Assembly (NCBI RefSeq): GCF_003589745.1
Contig: NZ_CP032364.1
Span: 1,302,001-1,366,000 of the forward strand
Source of the DNA: Lachnoanaerobaculum umeaense
GTDB lineage: Bacteria > Bacillota > Clostridia > Lachnospirales > Lachnospiraceae
Reading direction: 5' to 3'
Length of the DNA stretch: 64,000 nucleotides
In this document: positions 35,009 through 43,147 of the stretch, piece by piece
Numbering within the stretch: position 1 is the stretch's first letter
How the letters are laid out: each line of letters begins with the position of its first letter
The notes under the pieces: model-generated
What the model was told of the DNA's origin: nothing
The model's input: the letters and a program-made list of their open reading frames with translations, nothing else
The model's database searches: none
Made by a program: the position numbers and the translations under genes

Positions 35009-35365
35009 ATGGAAAATAATGATATAGAAAAATATATCAATCAAGGGATTCTTTATGATTTCTATGGTAAGCTTTTGACAGGGCATCAGCAAAGAATTTA
35101 TGAAGATGTAGTTTTCAATGATTTGTCACTAAGTGAGATTGCTGAAAATGAGGGAATAAGCAGACAGGGTGTGAGCGATCTTATAAAAAGATGCAATAAA
35201 TCTCTGGTTTCTTATGAGGAAAAGCTTGGTTTGATAAAAAAGTTTGATGAAACAAAATCTTATGTAAAAGAGATACAAAAGATTGTTAAGATATATCAGG
35301 ACACAAAGAATGAAGAACTTATATCAAAGATAGAAGAGCTTTCATTCAAGATACTGGATGTATAG
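35009..35365 (+). CDS. ylxM: YlxM/p13-like HTH protein of the SRP operon
   Basis: A 118-residue DNA-binding-like protein encoded next to ffh in many Firmicutes. Residues ~18-60 (YGKLLTGHQQRIYEDVVF then LSLSEIAENEGISRQGVSD) form a sigma-70 region 4-like helix-turn-helix; the rest is a charged coiled helix. Function is thought to relate to the signal recognition particle pathway but is not settled. ATG 35009 is chosen because it begins the conserved sequence. It has no ribosome binding site, and the promoter lies only eight bases upstream, so the mRNA may be leaderless. Nine bases separate it from ffh. Confidence 0.9.
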   Translation: MENNDIEKYINQGILYDFYGKLLTGHQQRIYEDVVFNDLSLSEIAENEGISRQGVSDLIKRCNKSLVSYEEKLGLIKKFDETKSYVKEIQKIVKIYQDTKNEELISKIEELSFKILDV

Positions 35366-35374
35366 GAGGTTTGA

Positions 35375-36730
35375 ATGGCTTTTGAAAGCTTATCCGAAAA
35401 ACTTCAAAATGTTTTCAAGAATCTTCGTGGTAAGGGGAGACTGACAGAGGATGATGTAAGAGCCGGTTTAAAAGAAGTAAGACTGGCACTTCTGGAAGCT
35501 GATGTAAGCTTTAAGGTTGTTAAGGATTTTATAAAGAGTATTCAGGAAAAAGCTATAGGCTCTGATGTACTCAATTCTCTTACACCGGCTCAGCAGGTTA
35601 TTAAAATAGTTAACGAAGAGATGATTTCTTTGATGGGTAGTGAAACTACCGAACTAAAGATAAAACCATCAGGAGAAATGACTATTATAATGATGGCAGG
35701 CCTTCAGGGTGCCGGTAAGACAACTACTACTGCAAAACTTGCTGCAAAGCTAAAGAAAAAAGGCAATTCTCCACTACTTGTGGGTTGCGATATATATCGA
35801 CCTGCTGCTATAGAGCAGTTGAAGAGAAATGGTGAAAAAGTGGATGTGCCGGTCTTTGATATGGGTACAAACCATAAACCGGCAGAGATTGCAAAAAAAG
35901 CGATTGAGTTTGCTAAGGAAAATCGTCACAATATCGTATTCTTAGATACTGCAGGTCGTCTGCATATTGATGAAGATATGATGGATGAACTTATAGAGAT
36001 CAAAGATACTGTAAGTGTTGATGATATTATACTGGTGGTAGATGCTATGACAGGTCAGGATGCTGTAAATGTAGCCGAAACTTTCAATGAAAAGCTGGAT
36101 ATTACAGGAGTAATACTTACGAAGCTTGATGGTGATACCAGAGGTGGTGCAGCTCTTTCAGTTCGTGCTGTTACAGGTAAACCAATACTCTATGTCGGTA
36201 TGGGTGAGAAACTTTCTGATTTGGAGCAGTTTTATCCTGATAGAATGGCAAGCAGAATTCTTGGTATGGGAGATATCCTTTCGCTTATTGAAAAGGCTGA
36301 AATGGATATGGACAGTGAGAAGGCTAAAAAACTTTCTCAAAAAATTGCGAAGGCAGATTTTGATTTTAATGATTTCCTTGAGCAGCTTGAACAGGTTGAG
36401 AAAATGGGAGGAATGGCAAGTATTCTTACCATGTTACCTGGAATAGGTGGAAAGGTTGGCTTACCTGATGTTGATGACAGACAGATGGTAAAGATAAAGG
36501 CTATCATTCAGAGTATGTCTGAAAAGGAAAGGCTTGATCCAAGTCTTTTAAACCCTTCAAGAAAAAATAGGATTGCAAAGGGTTCAGGTGTCAATATTGC
36601 TGAAGTCAATAGACTTGTAAAACAATTTGAACAGATGAAAAAGATGATGAAGCAATTCCCCGGAATGATGAAGAACAATAAAAAGCGTGGTGCTTTTGGT
36701 GGTCTGTTTGGTGGAAAATTGGGATTTTAA
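35375..36730 (+). CDS. ffh: Signal recognition particle GTPase Ffh
   Basis: A 451-residue SRP54 protein that binds signal sequences and 4.5S/6S RNA and delivers nascent membrane proteins to FtsY. The N and G domains show GLQGAGKTTTTAKLA (P-loop), DTAGRLHIDEDMM and TKLDGDTRGGAAL; the Met-rich M domain covers ~300-451 and ends in KKMMKQFPGMMKNNKK. AGGAGG precedes ATG 35375. Cotranscribed with ylxM. Confidence 0.97.
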   Translation: MAFESLSEKLQNVFKNLRGKGRLTEDDVRAGLKEVRLALLEADVSFKVVKDFIKSIQEKAIGSDVLNSLTPAQQVIKIVNEEMISLMGSETTELKIKPSGEMTIIMMAGLQGAGKTTTTAKLAAKLKKKGNSPLLVGCDIYRPAAIEQLKRNGEKVDVPVFDMGTNHKPAEIAKKAIEFAKENRHNIVFLDTAGRLHIDEDMMDELIEIKDTVSVDDIILVVDAMTGQDAVNVAETFNEKLDITGVILTKLDGDTRGGAALSVRAVTGKPILYVGMGEKLSDLEQFYPDRMASRILGMGDILSLIEKAEMDMDSEKAKKLSQKIAKADFDFNDFLEQLEQVEKMGGMASILTMLPGIGGKVGLPDVDDRQMVKIKAIIQSMSEKERLDPSLLNPSRKNRIAKGSGVNIAEVNRLVKQFEQMKKMMKQFPGMMKNNKKRGAFGGLFGGKLGF

Positions 36731-36827
36731 TGGATTTTATTCTAAATAATTAGAATTGATCATATATAAGTATATATCTTAAAAAGAAAGTATACATAAT
36801 TTTTATAGCTATTAGGAGGATAATAAA

Positions 36828-37070
36828 ATGGCAGTTAAGATGAGATTAAAGAGAATGGGACAGAAGAAGGCACCTTTCTATAGAGTAGTAGTGGCTGATG
36901 CTCGTTCACCAAGAGATGGTAGATTTATTGACGAGGTTGGTTACTATGATCCTACAGCAGAGCCAAGCGTAATTAAGTTTGATGAGGAGAACACAAAGAA
37001 GTGGCTTGCAAATGGTGCACAGCCAACAGATAGAGTTGCTAAACTTTTAAAGAGTGCAGGATTAGTATAA
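36828..37070 (+). CDS. rpsP: 30S ribosomal protein S16
   Basis: An 80-residue 30S assembly protein. [19 protein letters not shown] and [14 protein letters not shown] are family signatures. AGGAGG before ATG. The ~100-base gap from ffh may hold a second promoter. First of the usual rpsP-khpA-rimM-trmD order. Confidence 0.97.
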   Translation: MAVKMRLKRMGQKKAPFYRVVVADARSPRDGRFIDEVGYYDPTAEPSVIKFDEENTKKWLANGAQPTDRVAKLLKSAGLV

Positions 37071-37082
37071 TAAGGACTGATT

Positions 37083-37310
37083 ATGAAAGAAGTCATTGAG
37101 GTTATAGCAAAAGCTTTGGTAGATGACCCTGCTCAAGTAAAAGTTGAAGAAACAGTTGACGGTGATACTACTATTTTTACACTGTCCGTAGCTGAATCTG
37201 ATATGGGTAAGGTTATTGGTAAGTCAGGAAAGATAGCAAAAGCTATTCGTTCCATTATAAAATCAGCATCTATAAGAGCTGAAAAAAAAGTGGTTTTAGA
37301 AATAAAATAA
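37083..37310 (+). CDS. khpA: RNA-binding KH-domain protein KhpA
   Basis: A 75-residue single KH-domain protein (YlqC/KhpA). The GKVIGKSGKIAKAIRSI segment is the GxxG loop and flanking helices that contact RNA. In Streptococcus and relatives KhpA pairs with KhpB and affects cell elongation and small-RNA control. It lies twelve bases after rpsP. Confidence 0.93.
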   Translation: MKEVIEVIAKALVDDPAQVKVEETVDGDTTIFTLSVAESDMGKVIGKSGKIAKAIRSIIKSASIRAEKKVVLEIK

Positions 37311-37317
37311 CAAAACA

Positions 37318-37346
37318 AGCTGCTACATTTGTAGTGGCTTTATTGT
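37318..37346 (+). terminator. Hairpin between khpA and rimM
   Basis: A nine-pair stem with two G-U pairs (37318-37326 with 37331-37339) followed by TTATTG. Weak U-tract; probably a partial terminator inside the operon. Confidence 0.5.
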
Positions 37347-37387
37347 TATTTAAAGGCTGTATTAAATAATTTTTGAAAGTGAACAAA

Positions 37388-37897
37388 ATGATAGATAGAT
37401 TTAGAGTGGGAGTCATCACAAGCTCTCATGGAATAAAGGGTGAGGCAAAGGTATATCCTACATCTGATGACCAAAACAGATTGAAAAAGATAAAGAAAGT
37501 ATATGCAAATATTAAGGGAGTTGAGACTGCACTTGATATTGAAACTGTCAGATTTCAAAAAAATATGGCACTTGTAAAGTTTAAGCAGTTTAACACACCT
37601 GAAGAGATACAGGCAATAAGAAATACAGATCTATTTGTAGATAGAAATAATGCCACACCTTTAAAGAAGAATGAAAACTATATTGCAGATCTTATAGGTC
37701 TTGATGTAATTGATGAAGAGGGTATTTTACTTGGCAAGGTTACAGATGTATTCCCTACCGGAGCGAATCATGTAATGGAAGTGGATATGGGTGAAAAGAA
37801 AGTATTATTCCCATATATCAGCCAATGTATACTGGATGTGAATCTTGAAGAGAAGAAAATTAAAGTCCATGTTTTAGACGGACTTTTGGATTTATAG
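37388..37897 (+). CDS. rimM: Ribosome maturation factor RimM
   Basis: A 169-residue 16S rRNA-processing protein that binds S19 and helps mature the 30S head. RVGVITSSHGIKGEAKVYPTSD at the N-terminus and the PRC-barrel part (YIADLIGLDVIDEEGILLG, then VLDGLLDL) are typical. The start is uncertain: in-frame TTG 37373 and GTG 37379 precede ATG 37388, and none has a strong ribosome binding site; I keep the ATG. Confidence 0.93.
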   Translation: MIDRFRVGVITSSHGIKGEAKVYPTSDDQNRLKKIKKVYANIKGVETALDIETVRFQKNMALVKFKQFNTPEEIQAIRNTDLFVDRNNATPLKKNENYIADLIGLDVIDEEGILLGKVTDVFPTGANHVMEVDMGEKKVLFPYISQCILDVNLEEKKIKVHVLDGLLDL

Positions 37898-37899
37898 AT

Positions 37900-38649
37900 A
37901 TGAAGTTTTTTTGTTTAACATTATTTCCTGAAATGATAGAAATGTGTATGAACACAAGTATAGTAGGCAGAGCCATAAAAAATGATCTGATATCAATGGA
38001 AGCCATAAATATCCGTGATTATACACTTGATAAACATAGAAGGGTAGATGACTATCCGTATGGTGGCGGTGCCGGTATGGTAATGCAGGCTGAACCTATT
38101 TACAAAGCCTATGAGAGTGTTTGCGAAAGGCTTGATAAAAGAGCTAAGCTTATATATCTTTCACCACAGGGCAAGGTATTTGATCAAAATGATGCTAAAG
38201 AACTTGCAAAGCTTGATGAAATAGTTTTTCTCTGTGGACATTATGAGGGTGTTGATGAGAGAGCATTGGAATTGACAAACGCCGAATGTTACTCAATAGG
38301 TGACTATGTACTCACAGGTGGCGAGCTTCCGGCACTTGTAATGATGGATGCAATAGCAAGGATGGTAGATGGAGTACTTACCAATAATGAAAGTGCGGAT
38401 TTTGAGTCATTTGAAGACAATTTGCTTGAGTATCCGCAATATACAAGACCTGTAGAATATGAGGGACTTAGAGTACCTGATATGCTTCTTTCAGGGCATC
38501 ACAAAAATATCGAAGAGTGGCGTAGAAAAGAGTCTATAAAGAGGACTTATCTTAACAGACCGGATCTACTTGAGAATGCCAATCTTTCAAAAAAAGATTT
38601 AATTTATCTTGAGCAATTAAAGCAGGAAAGTAGTGAATTAGATGATTAG
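37900..38649 (+). CDS. trmD: tRNA (guanine37-N1)-methyltransferase
   Basis: A 249-residue SPOUT methyltransferase that methylates G37 of tRNAs and prevents frameshifting. LTLFPEMIEMCMNTSIVGRA, DDYPYGGGAGMVMQ, LCGHYEGVDERA and IGDYVLTGGELPALV (the deep trefoil knot that holds SAM) identify it. It starts two bases after the rimM stop and overlaps the next gene by eight bases. The usual next gene, rplS, is absent here. Confidence 0.97.
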   Translation: MKFFCLTLFPEMIEMCMNTSIVGRAIKNDLISMEAINIRDYTLDKHRRVDDYPYGGGAGMVMQAEPIYKAYESVCERLDKRAKLIYLSPQGKVFDQNDAKELAKLDEIVFLCGHYEGVDERALELTNAECYSIGDYVLTGGELPALVMMDAIARMVDGVLTNNESADFESFEDNLLEYPQYTRPVEYEGLRVPDMLLSGHHKNIEEWRRKESIKRTYLNRPDLLENANLSKKDLIYLEQLKQESSELDD

Positions 38650-39754
38650 AGAAGAAATAAACGAGATCAAAAAACAATTTAACAAGGACACAAATGTTAT
38701 AACAAAGTATGCCGGTTGCTATGTTGATGCTGAAAAGAATATAAAATTTATGAATAAGGATGCCTTCTACTCATTACCTGAGGAAGATGCTTTCAAATAT
38801 GAGGAAATATTTAGAAAGACATTATCAGGGGCTATTGGAAAATCATTACTTACTTTGGATTTTTCTTTAGACGATGAAAATGAAGATTCTCCACATGCAT
38901 TTTTAATGAAGCTTAGAGAGAGTAGACTTGATGATGAATTGCTTTTGGATGAGTTTTTTAGAAAAGTAATAGAATCATATGAGCATGCTGAAAACTATTA
39001 CATTATACTTATAGATTTGATGTATGATATTCCAGGTAAGGCAAGCGATAAGATAGCAATGGATGATGCTTCAACAGAAGTTTATCATGCACTACTTTGC
39101 AGTATTTGCCCTGTAAGTCTTTCAAAACCTGCACTCAGCTATTTTGCAAATGAAGGTGTGATTACAAATAGAATTAGAGATTGGATTGTAGGCATGCCTA
39201 TGCATGGATTTTTGTTTCCTGCATTTACAGATAGAACTACTGATATACATGCGGCTTTATACTTCAGTAAGAAAAATGATGCACTAAATGAGAGTTTTAT
39301 AAATGAAATAATAGGTGTAGAGCCACCAATGTCTTCAGTTATGCAAAGGGAAACTTTTGAAGCTATTTTGTATGATATTTTAAGAGATGAACTTACAATG
39401 CCGGTTATGTCGTCTTTAAGTTCAAATATGATCGATATGATTGAGGAAAATTCTGATAATCCGGAGCCTTTGGTACTTACGAAGAATGATATGGTGAAGC
39501 TTATATCAAAGAGCGGGGTATCTGATGAAGCTATAGAGTCTTATGAAAAAAGTGTAGATGCCGATATAGAAGTATTAGCGGATAATGTAATAGATACCAG
39601 AAAATTTGAAGTGAAAACACCGGGTATTACTGTAAAAACAGACACAGATTCTATAGAAAAACTTGAAACAAGAGTAATAGATGGTAGAAAATATCTGCTG
39701 GTACCGATAGAAGATGATGTGGAAGTCAATGGAATGCCGGTAAAGAGTATCTAG
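38642..39754 (+). CDS. DUF4317-family protein
   Basis: A 370-residue acidic, soluble protein. The opening IREEINEIKKQFNKD and the CYVDAEKNIKF segment match my memory of DUF4317, a family common in Lachnospiraceae and of unknown function. No signal peptide, membrane segment or enzyme motif is visible. Its ATG lies inside the end of trmD, so its translation is probably coupled to that gene; a link to translation or tRNA biology is only suggested by position. Confidence 0.7.
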   Translation: MIREEINEIKKQFNKDTNVITKYAGCYVDAEKNIKFMNKDAFYSLPEEDAFKYEEIFRKTLSGAIGKSLLTLDFSLDDENEDSPHAFLMKLRESRLDDELLLDEFFRKVIESYEHAENYYIILIDLMYDIPGKASDKIAMDDASTEVYHALLCSICPVSLSKPALSYFANEGVITNRIRDWIVGMPMHGFLFPAFTDRTTDIHAALYFSKKNDALNESFINEIIGVEPPMSSVMQRETFEAILYDILRDELTMPVMSSLSSNMIDMIEENSDNPEPLVLTKNDMVKLISKSGVSDEAIESYEKSVDADIEVLADNVIDTRKFEVKTPGITVKTDTDSIEKLETRVIDGRKYLLVPIEDDVEVNGMPVKSI

Positions 39755-39860
39755 GATATCTTTACAAATGATAAATATGCACATTAAAATTGGATTTTTA
39801 AGAAACTACCTATTGACATTTAGCCCAAAAAGTTTTAATATTTAGTTAATAAAATTAATA

Positions 39861-39972
39861 ATTCTTCGGGGCGGGGTGTAATTCCCCACCGGCAGTATAG
39901 TCTGCGACCTGCATCTGCAGTTGATTTGGTGAAATTCCAAAACCGACAGTATAGTCTGGATGAGAGAAGAGT
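39861..39972 (+). promoter_or_regulatory. FMN riboswitch (RFN element)
   Basis: The conserved core is clear: CGGGGCGGGGTGTAATTCCC near 39867, CCGGCAGTATAGTC, the second CCGACAGTATAGTC-type element and GGATGAGAGAAGAG at the 3' end. P1 pairs 39861-39867 with 39966-39972. FMN binding would favour the terminator at 39992 and switch off the transporter gene downstream. Confidence 0.95.
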
Positions 39973-39991
39973 GTTTTCAGATTCGTTTATA

Positions 39992-40018
39992 AGCCCCCTA
40001 TGATATATAGGGGGTTTT
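39992..40018 (+). terminator. Riboswitch-controlled terminator
   Basis: AGCCCCCTAT pairs with ATAGGGGGTT around a short ATAT loop, followed by TTTTGT. It is placed between the FMN aptamer and ribU as an expression platform. Confidence 0.85.
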
Positions 40019-40063
40019 GTATTGAAGAAAACACACTCCGAAGCATAAGCTATGGAGGTACTT

Positions 40064-40807
40064 ATGTTAAAAACAGTTTTGGAAAATTTGGTTTTCGTGG
40101 CAGAATTTCTAGGTATAGTATTTGCCACATTCGTAGTTGCTTATCTATTTGAAAAGGTAGCTAATAAAAAGGCCGGTTACACAGGTCCTATTATTACCAC
40201 CCAAAAGATTGCTATGATAGGTTTATTTGGTGCTATAAGTACAATTCTTATGATGTTTGAGTTTCCTGTACCGTTTGCACCTACATTTTACAAGCTTGAC
40301 TTTTCAGAGCTACCTGTAATGATAGTGACTTTCGCTTTTGGACCTGTTGCCGGTATTCTCACAGAGTTCATAAAGATACTCTTAAAGGTAATGTTCAGAT
40401 CCACATCTACAGCATTTGTAGGTGAACTTGCAAACTTCTGTGTAGGAGCTGCACTTATACTCCCTTCAAGTATTATTTATATTTTTAACAAGACAAGAAA
40501 GGGTGCTTTGATAGGAAGTGTTGCCGGTACAATTACAATGGCGGCTTTTGGTTCACTATTTAATGCAGTATACCTTTTACCTAAGTTTGCACAGATGTAT
40601 GGAATGGATCTTAGTGTACTAGTGGGTATGGGTAGTGCTATAAACCCGGCTGTAACCAATGTTCAAACATTTGCCCTTATGATAGTAGTTCCATTGAATC
40701 TTTTAAAAGGTGCAATGGTATCTACACTTACTATTGTTTTATATAAGAAATTTTCACCTATATTAAAACAAAGTAATACATTTAGAGAAGTTAATACAGC
40801 AAAATAG
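40064..40807 (+). CDS. ribU: Riboflavin ECF transporter substrate-binding S component
   Basis: A 247-residue membrane protein with six hydrophobic segments that should bind riboflavin and dock to a shared EcfT-EcfA-EcfA' module. KIAMIGLFGAISTILMMFEFPVP and the YKLDFSELPVMIVTFAFGPV segment are typical of RibU. The FMN riboswitch directly upstream fixes the substrate. An N-terminal extra helix (residues ~1-35) precedes the canonical start of the family. ATG 40064 lies five bases after GGAGG; the ATG at 40052 overlaps the site. The ECF energising module is not in this window. Confidence 0.95.
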   Translation: MLKTVLENLVFVAEFLGIVFATFVVAYLFEKVANKKAGYTGPIITTQKIAMIGLFGAISTILMMFEFPVPFAPTFYKLDFSELPVMIVTFAFGPVAGILTEFIKILLKVMFRSTSTAFVGELANFCVGAALILPSSIIYIFNKTRKGALIGSVAGTITMAAFGSLFNAVYLLPKFAQMYGMDLSVLVGMGSAINPAVTNVQTFALMIVVPLNLLKGAMVSTLTIVLYKKFSPILKQSNTFREVNTAK

Positions 40808-40819
40808 TTTTAAATTAAC

Positions 40820-40860
40820 TGGCTTATACTCAGATTTTAAGGAGTATAAGCCATTTTTTT
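40820..40860 (+). terminator. Terminator after ribU
   Basis: A perfect 12-base stem (40820-40831 with 40842-40853) followed by seven T residues. Confidence 0.88.
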
Positions 40861-41523
40861 GTAATTTATTAAGTATTATTTAAATTTTAAATATGGATAT
40901 TTTCTGAATATGATAATTAGAAATTTGAAATAATTAAAAAAATATATTATGATATTAAAAATAACAATAAATAAAATTATAAACAATAAAAAATATATAT
41001 TATAACAACAATATAAGTATTACACAAATTATAGAATTATATAAATATAATAAAAAAATGTAACAAAAGAGCTATCAACTTGATTGACAAAATTGTTATA
41101 AAATAATATTATAATATTGATACAATATAATCGTGAAATTCCAATAAAGTTAGAGAATAGAGTGTGATATAAGGAGTTGTGGAATGCATATAAATTATTA
41201 TATTAGATGTCCGTGTGTATTTATAAGATACGAAAAAACAGATTTTTGACAATAACTGTAAGAGCTGTTTATAAATGAGCACATCATCCGTATAAAAGTA
41301 GACGGTGGTGTGGGCTTTTACAGTTTACAAATATGGTATAGATTTTTTATGCAGATAAAGTTGCTTGCGAAGTTTTTTGCGGGCTGTTTTGTTTGTGTAA
41401 AGAAATAAATATATACAATATAAAATACATTCAAATATAAAATAAAGTACTAATTTGATGTAATACATTAAATAGATATATAGGAATTATATTTGGTGTG
41501 TTTACAATAAAGGAGGTAATTTG
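40861..41523. other. AT-rich intergenic region and long leader of the surface-protein operon
   Basis: About 660 bases without a gene. 40861-41080 is extremely AT-rich with poly-A/T tracts. A promoter lies at 41084-41112. The following 400 bases contain several hairpins, among them 41280-41312 (CACATCATC with GGTGGTGTG, one bulge, then a short T run) and a GC-richer stretch near 41360-41395. I do not recognise a known riboswitch. The ribosome binding site AAAGGAGG is at 41509-41517. Confidence 0.5.
41084..41112 (+). promoter_or_regulatory. Promoter of the surface-protein operon
   Basis: TTGACA (41084-41089), 17 bases, TATTAT (41107-41112). It would start a transcript with a roughly 400-nt untranslated leader. 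Confidence 0.65.
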
Positions 41524-43134
41524 ATGAAGAAGAAGAGCATAGTTGGCTATGCCGGCTTACTTGCGGTTTCCGCTCTGTGTTTTTTTGCTTTTCCGGCAAC
41601 TACACATGCTGCAGAGGGATGGAATAACTCAACAGGAGAGTGGAGATACCTAGATGATACTGACAGCGCAGTGTCTGATGTTTGGCGTAAGTCAGGGGAT
41701 ACTTGGTATTATTTGGGTGAAGATGGAAATATGGTAAGAGATACTTTACTTACCATAGGTGATAATACTTTTTATCTTAAGGCTGATGGAGCTATGGCAG
41801 CTAATAGCTGGATACTCACCAAGGATGAAGATGACGAAGAAGGATGGTATTACTTCGGAGCTGACGGAAAAGCCTACAAAGGTAAAGAGGGAAGAGTATA
41901 TACTCGTGAGGTCAATGGAAAGAGATATCTTTTTGATGAGAATGGAGTAATGCTTACAGGATTCTTTGATGCAGAAGGTAATGCAGTAGAAGATGATAGT
42001 CCATTCAAAGCGGCAGTATACTACTTTGGTGATGATGGAGCAATGTTTACAGAACATTGGCTTTTATATTCACAGGTAGGAGAGAATCCGGGATATTCGG
42101 AGCTTGGACAAAGAAACTATAGTGAATATGACGAGATGTGGCTATACTTTGGAGCTAATGGTAGAAAGTATGTTGCAAAGACTACAGATCAATCAAAGCA
42201 AAGAGAAATAAATGGTAAAGCTTATTTGTTTGATGAGAATGGTGTAATGATACCACAACTCTCACTGACAAATGCAAATATAAGAGCAACAGCAAGCAAT
42301 GCTAAGGTAAAATATGGTTCACTTGATACAGATGGCGAGCTAAAAGATGATTATTGGACATTTACGGTGCCAAATGAGGAGATGAGTCAGGAGGACTACG
42401 ATACAGGGGAGCGTAGCTGGTTCAGAACCAGAAAAGATGGCAGTGTAATAAAGGATAGAATAGCTACAGTACTTGGAAGAAGATATGCCTTTGATGAGAT
42501 AGGACGTATGCAGACAGGCTTTGTAGTTATGTTAGAAGATGGCAGCTTTGGTATCAGATTTGATGTAGATGAGTGGAGTAAGGAAGATTTCCTTGATGAT
42601 GCTGCTACTACACCTATAGCTGCTATAGATAGAGGTAGCCTATATCTCTTTGGAACAGATGAGTTAAATGATGGTTCAATGATTACAGGAGAGGTTACAG
42701 TATCACTTAGAGATACAAACGCTGTATTTGGATTTAGAGATAATGGTAAGGCTATTGGAGCAAAGTGCACACTTGTAAAGAGTGATGGCAAGTTCTACTT
42801 CAACGGTTTGAGACTTGATGCAGATGCAGACCTTAAATATGGTATCGTAAAAGATACAAGAACAGGTCATGGCGAATATGTAGTAGTCGGAACTGATGGA
42901 AAAGTTGTAAAGGGCAACAAAATCTTAAGAGACGGAGAGGGCAACTGGATAATAGTTTCAAACTCAAAGTTCGTAGCAAGAGTTAGTGATGGTGATAGAC
43001 CAAGAAAGAAGAATGGAAAATTCTATCACTATGATTCAACAGCTGAAAGGCATAATAGATGGGGAGCAGAAATCACATATGCTACAGATGGAGCATACAA
43101 CTTAGATAGTGATTTCGTACTCTTTGACAGATAG
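41524..43134 (+). CDS. Secreted cell-wall-binding repeat protein
   Basis: A 536-residue exported protein. Residues 1-29 form a signal peptide ending in THA. The rest is built almost wholly of aromatic Gly/Trp/Tyr repeats of the cell-wall/choline-binding type (for example TWYYLGEDGNMV, GWYYFGADGKAY, KRYLFDENGVMLTG, KAYLFDENGVM), which bind choline-decorated teichoic acid or other wall glycan. Repeats are irregular, with insertions of 20-50 residues, and the last third is more divergent. No catalytic domain is recognised. It is the first gene of the operon; the next starts 13 bases after its stop. TTG 41521 is also in frame, but ATG 41524 fits the ribosome binding site better. Confidence 0.85.
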   Translation: MKKKSIVGYAGLLAVSALCFFAFPATTHAAEGWNNSTGEWRYLDDTDSAVSDVWRKSGDTWYYLGEDGNMVRDTLLTIGDNTFYLKADGAMAANSWILTKDEDDEEGWYYFGADGKAYKGKEGRVYTREVNGKRYLFDENGVMLTGFFDAEGNAVEDDSPFKAAVYYFGDDGAMFTEHWLLYSQVGENPGYSELGQRNYSEYDEMWLYFGANGRKYVAKTTDQSKQREINGKAYLFDENGVMIPQLSLTNANIRATASNAKVKYGSLDTDGELKDDYWTFTVPNEEMSQEDYDTGERSWFRTRKDGSVIKDRIATVLGRRYAFDEIGRMQTGFVVMLEDGSFGIRFDVDEWSKEDFLDDAATTPIAAIDRGSLYLFGTDELNDGSMITGEVTVSLRDTNAVFGFRDNGKAIGAKCTLVKSDGKFYFNGLRLDADADLKYGIVKDTRTGHGEYVVVGTDGKVVKGNKILRDGEGNWIIVSNSKFVARVSDGDRPRKKNGKFYHYDSTAERHNRWGAEITYATDGAYNLDSDFVLFDR

Positions 43135-43147
43135 TTAGAGGAGAGAT

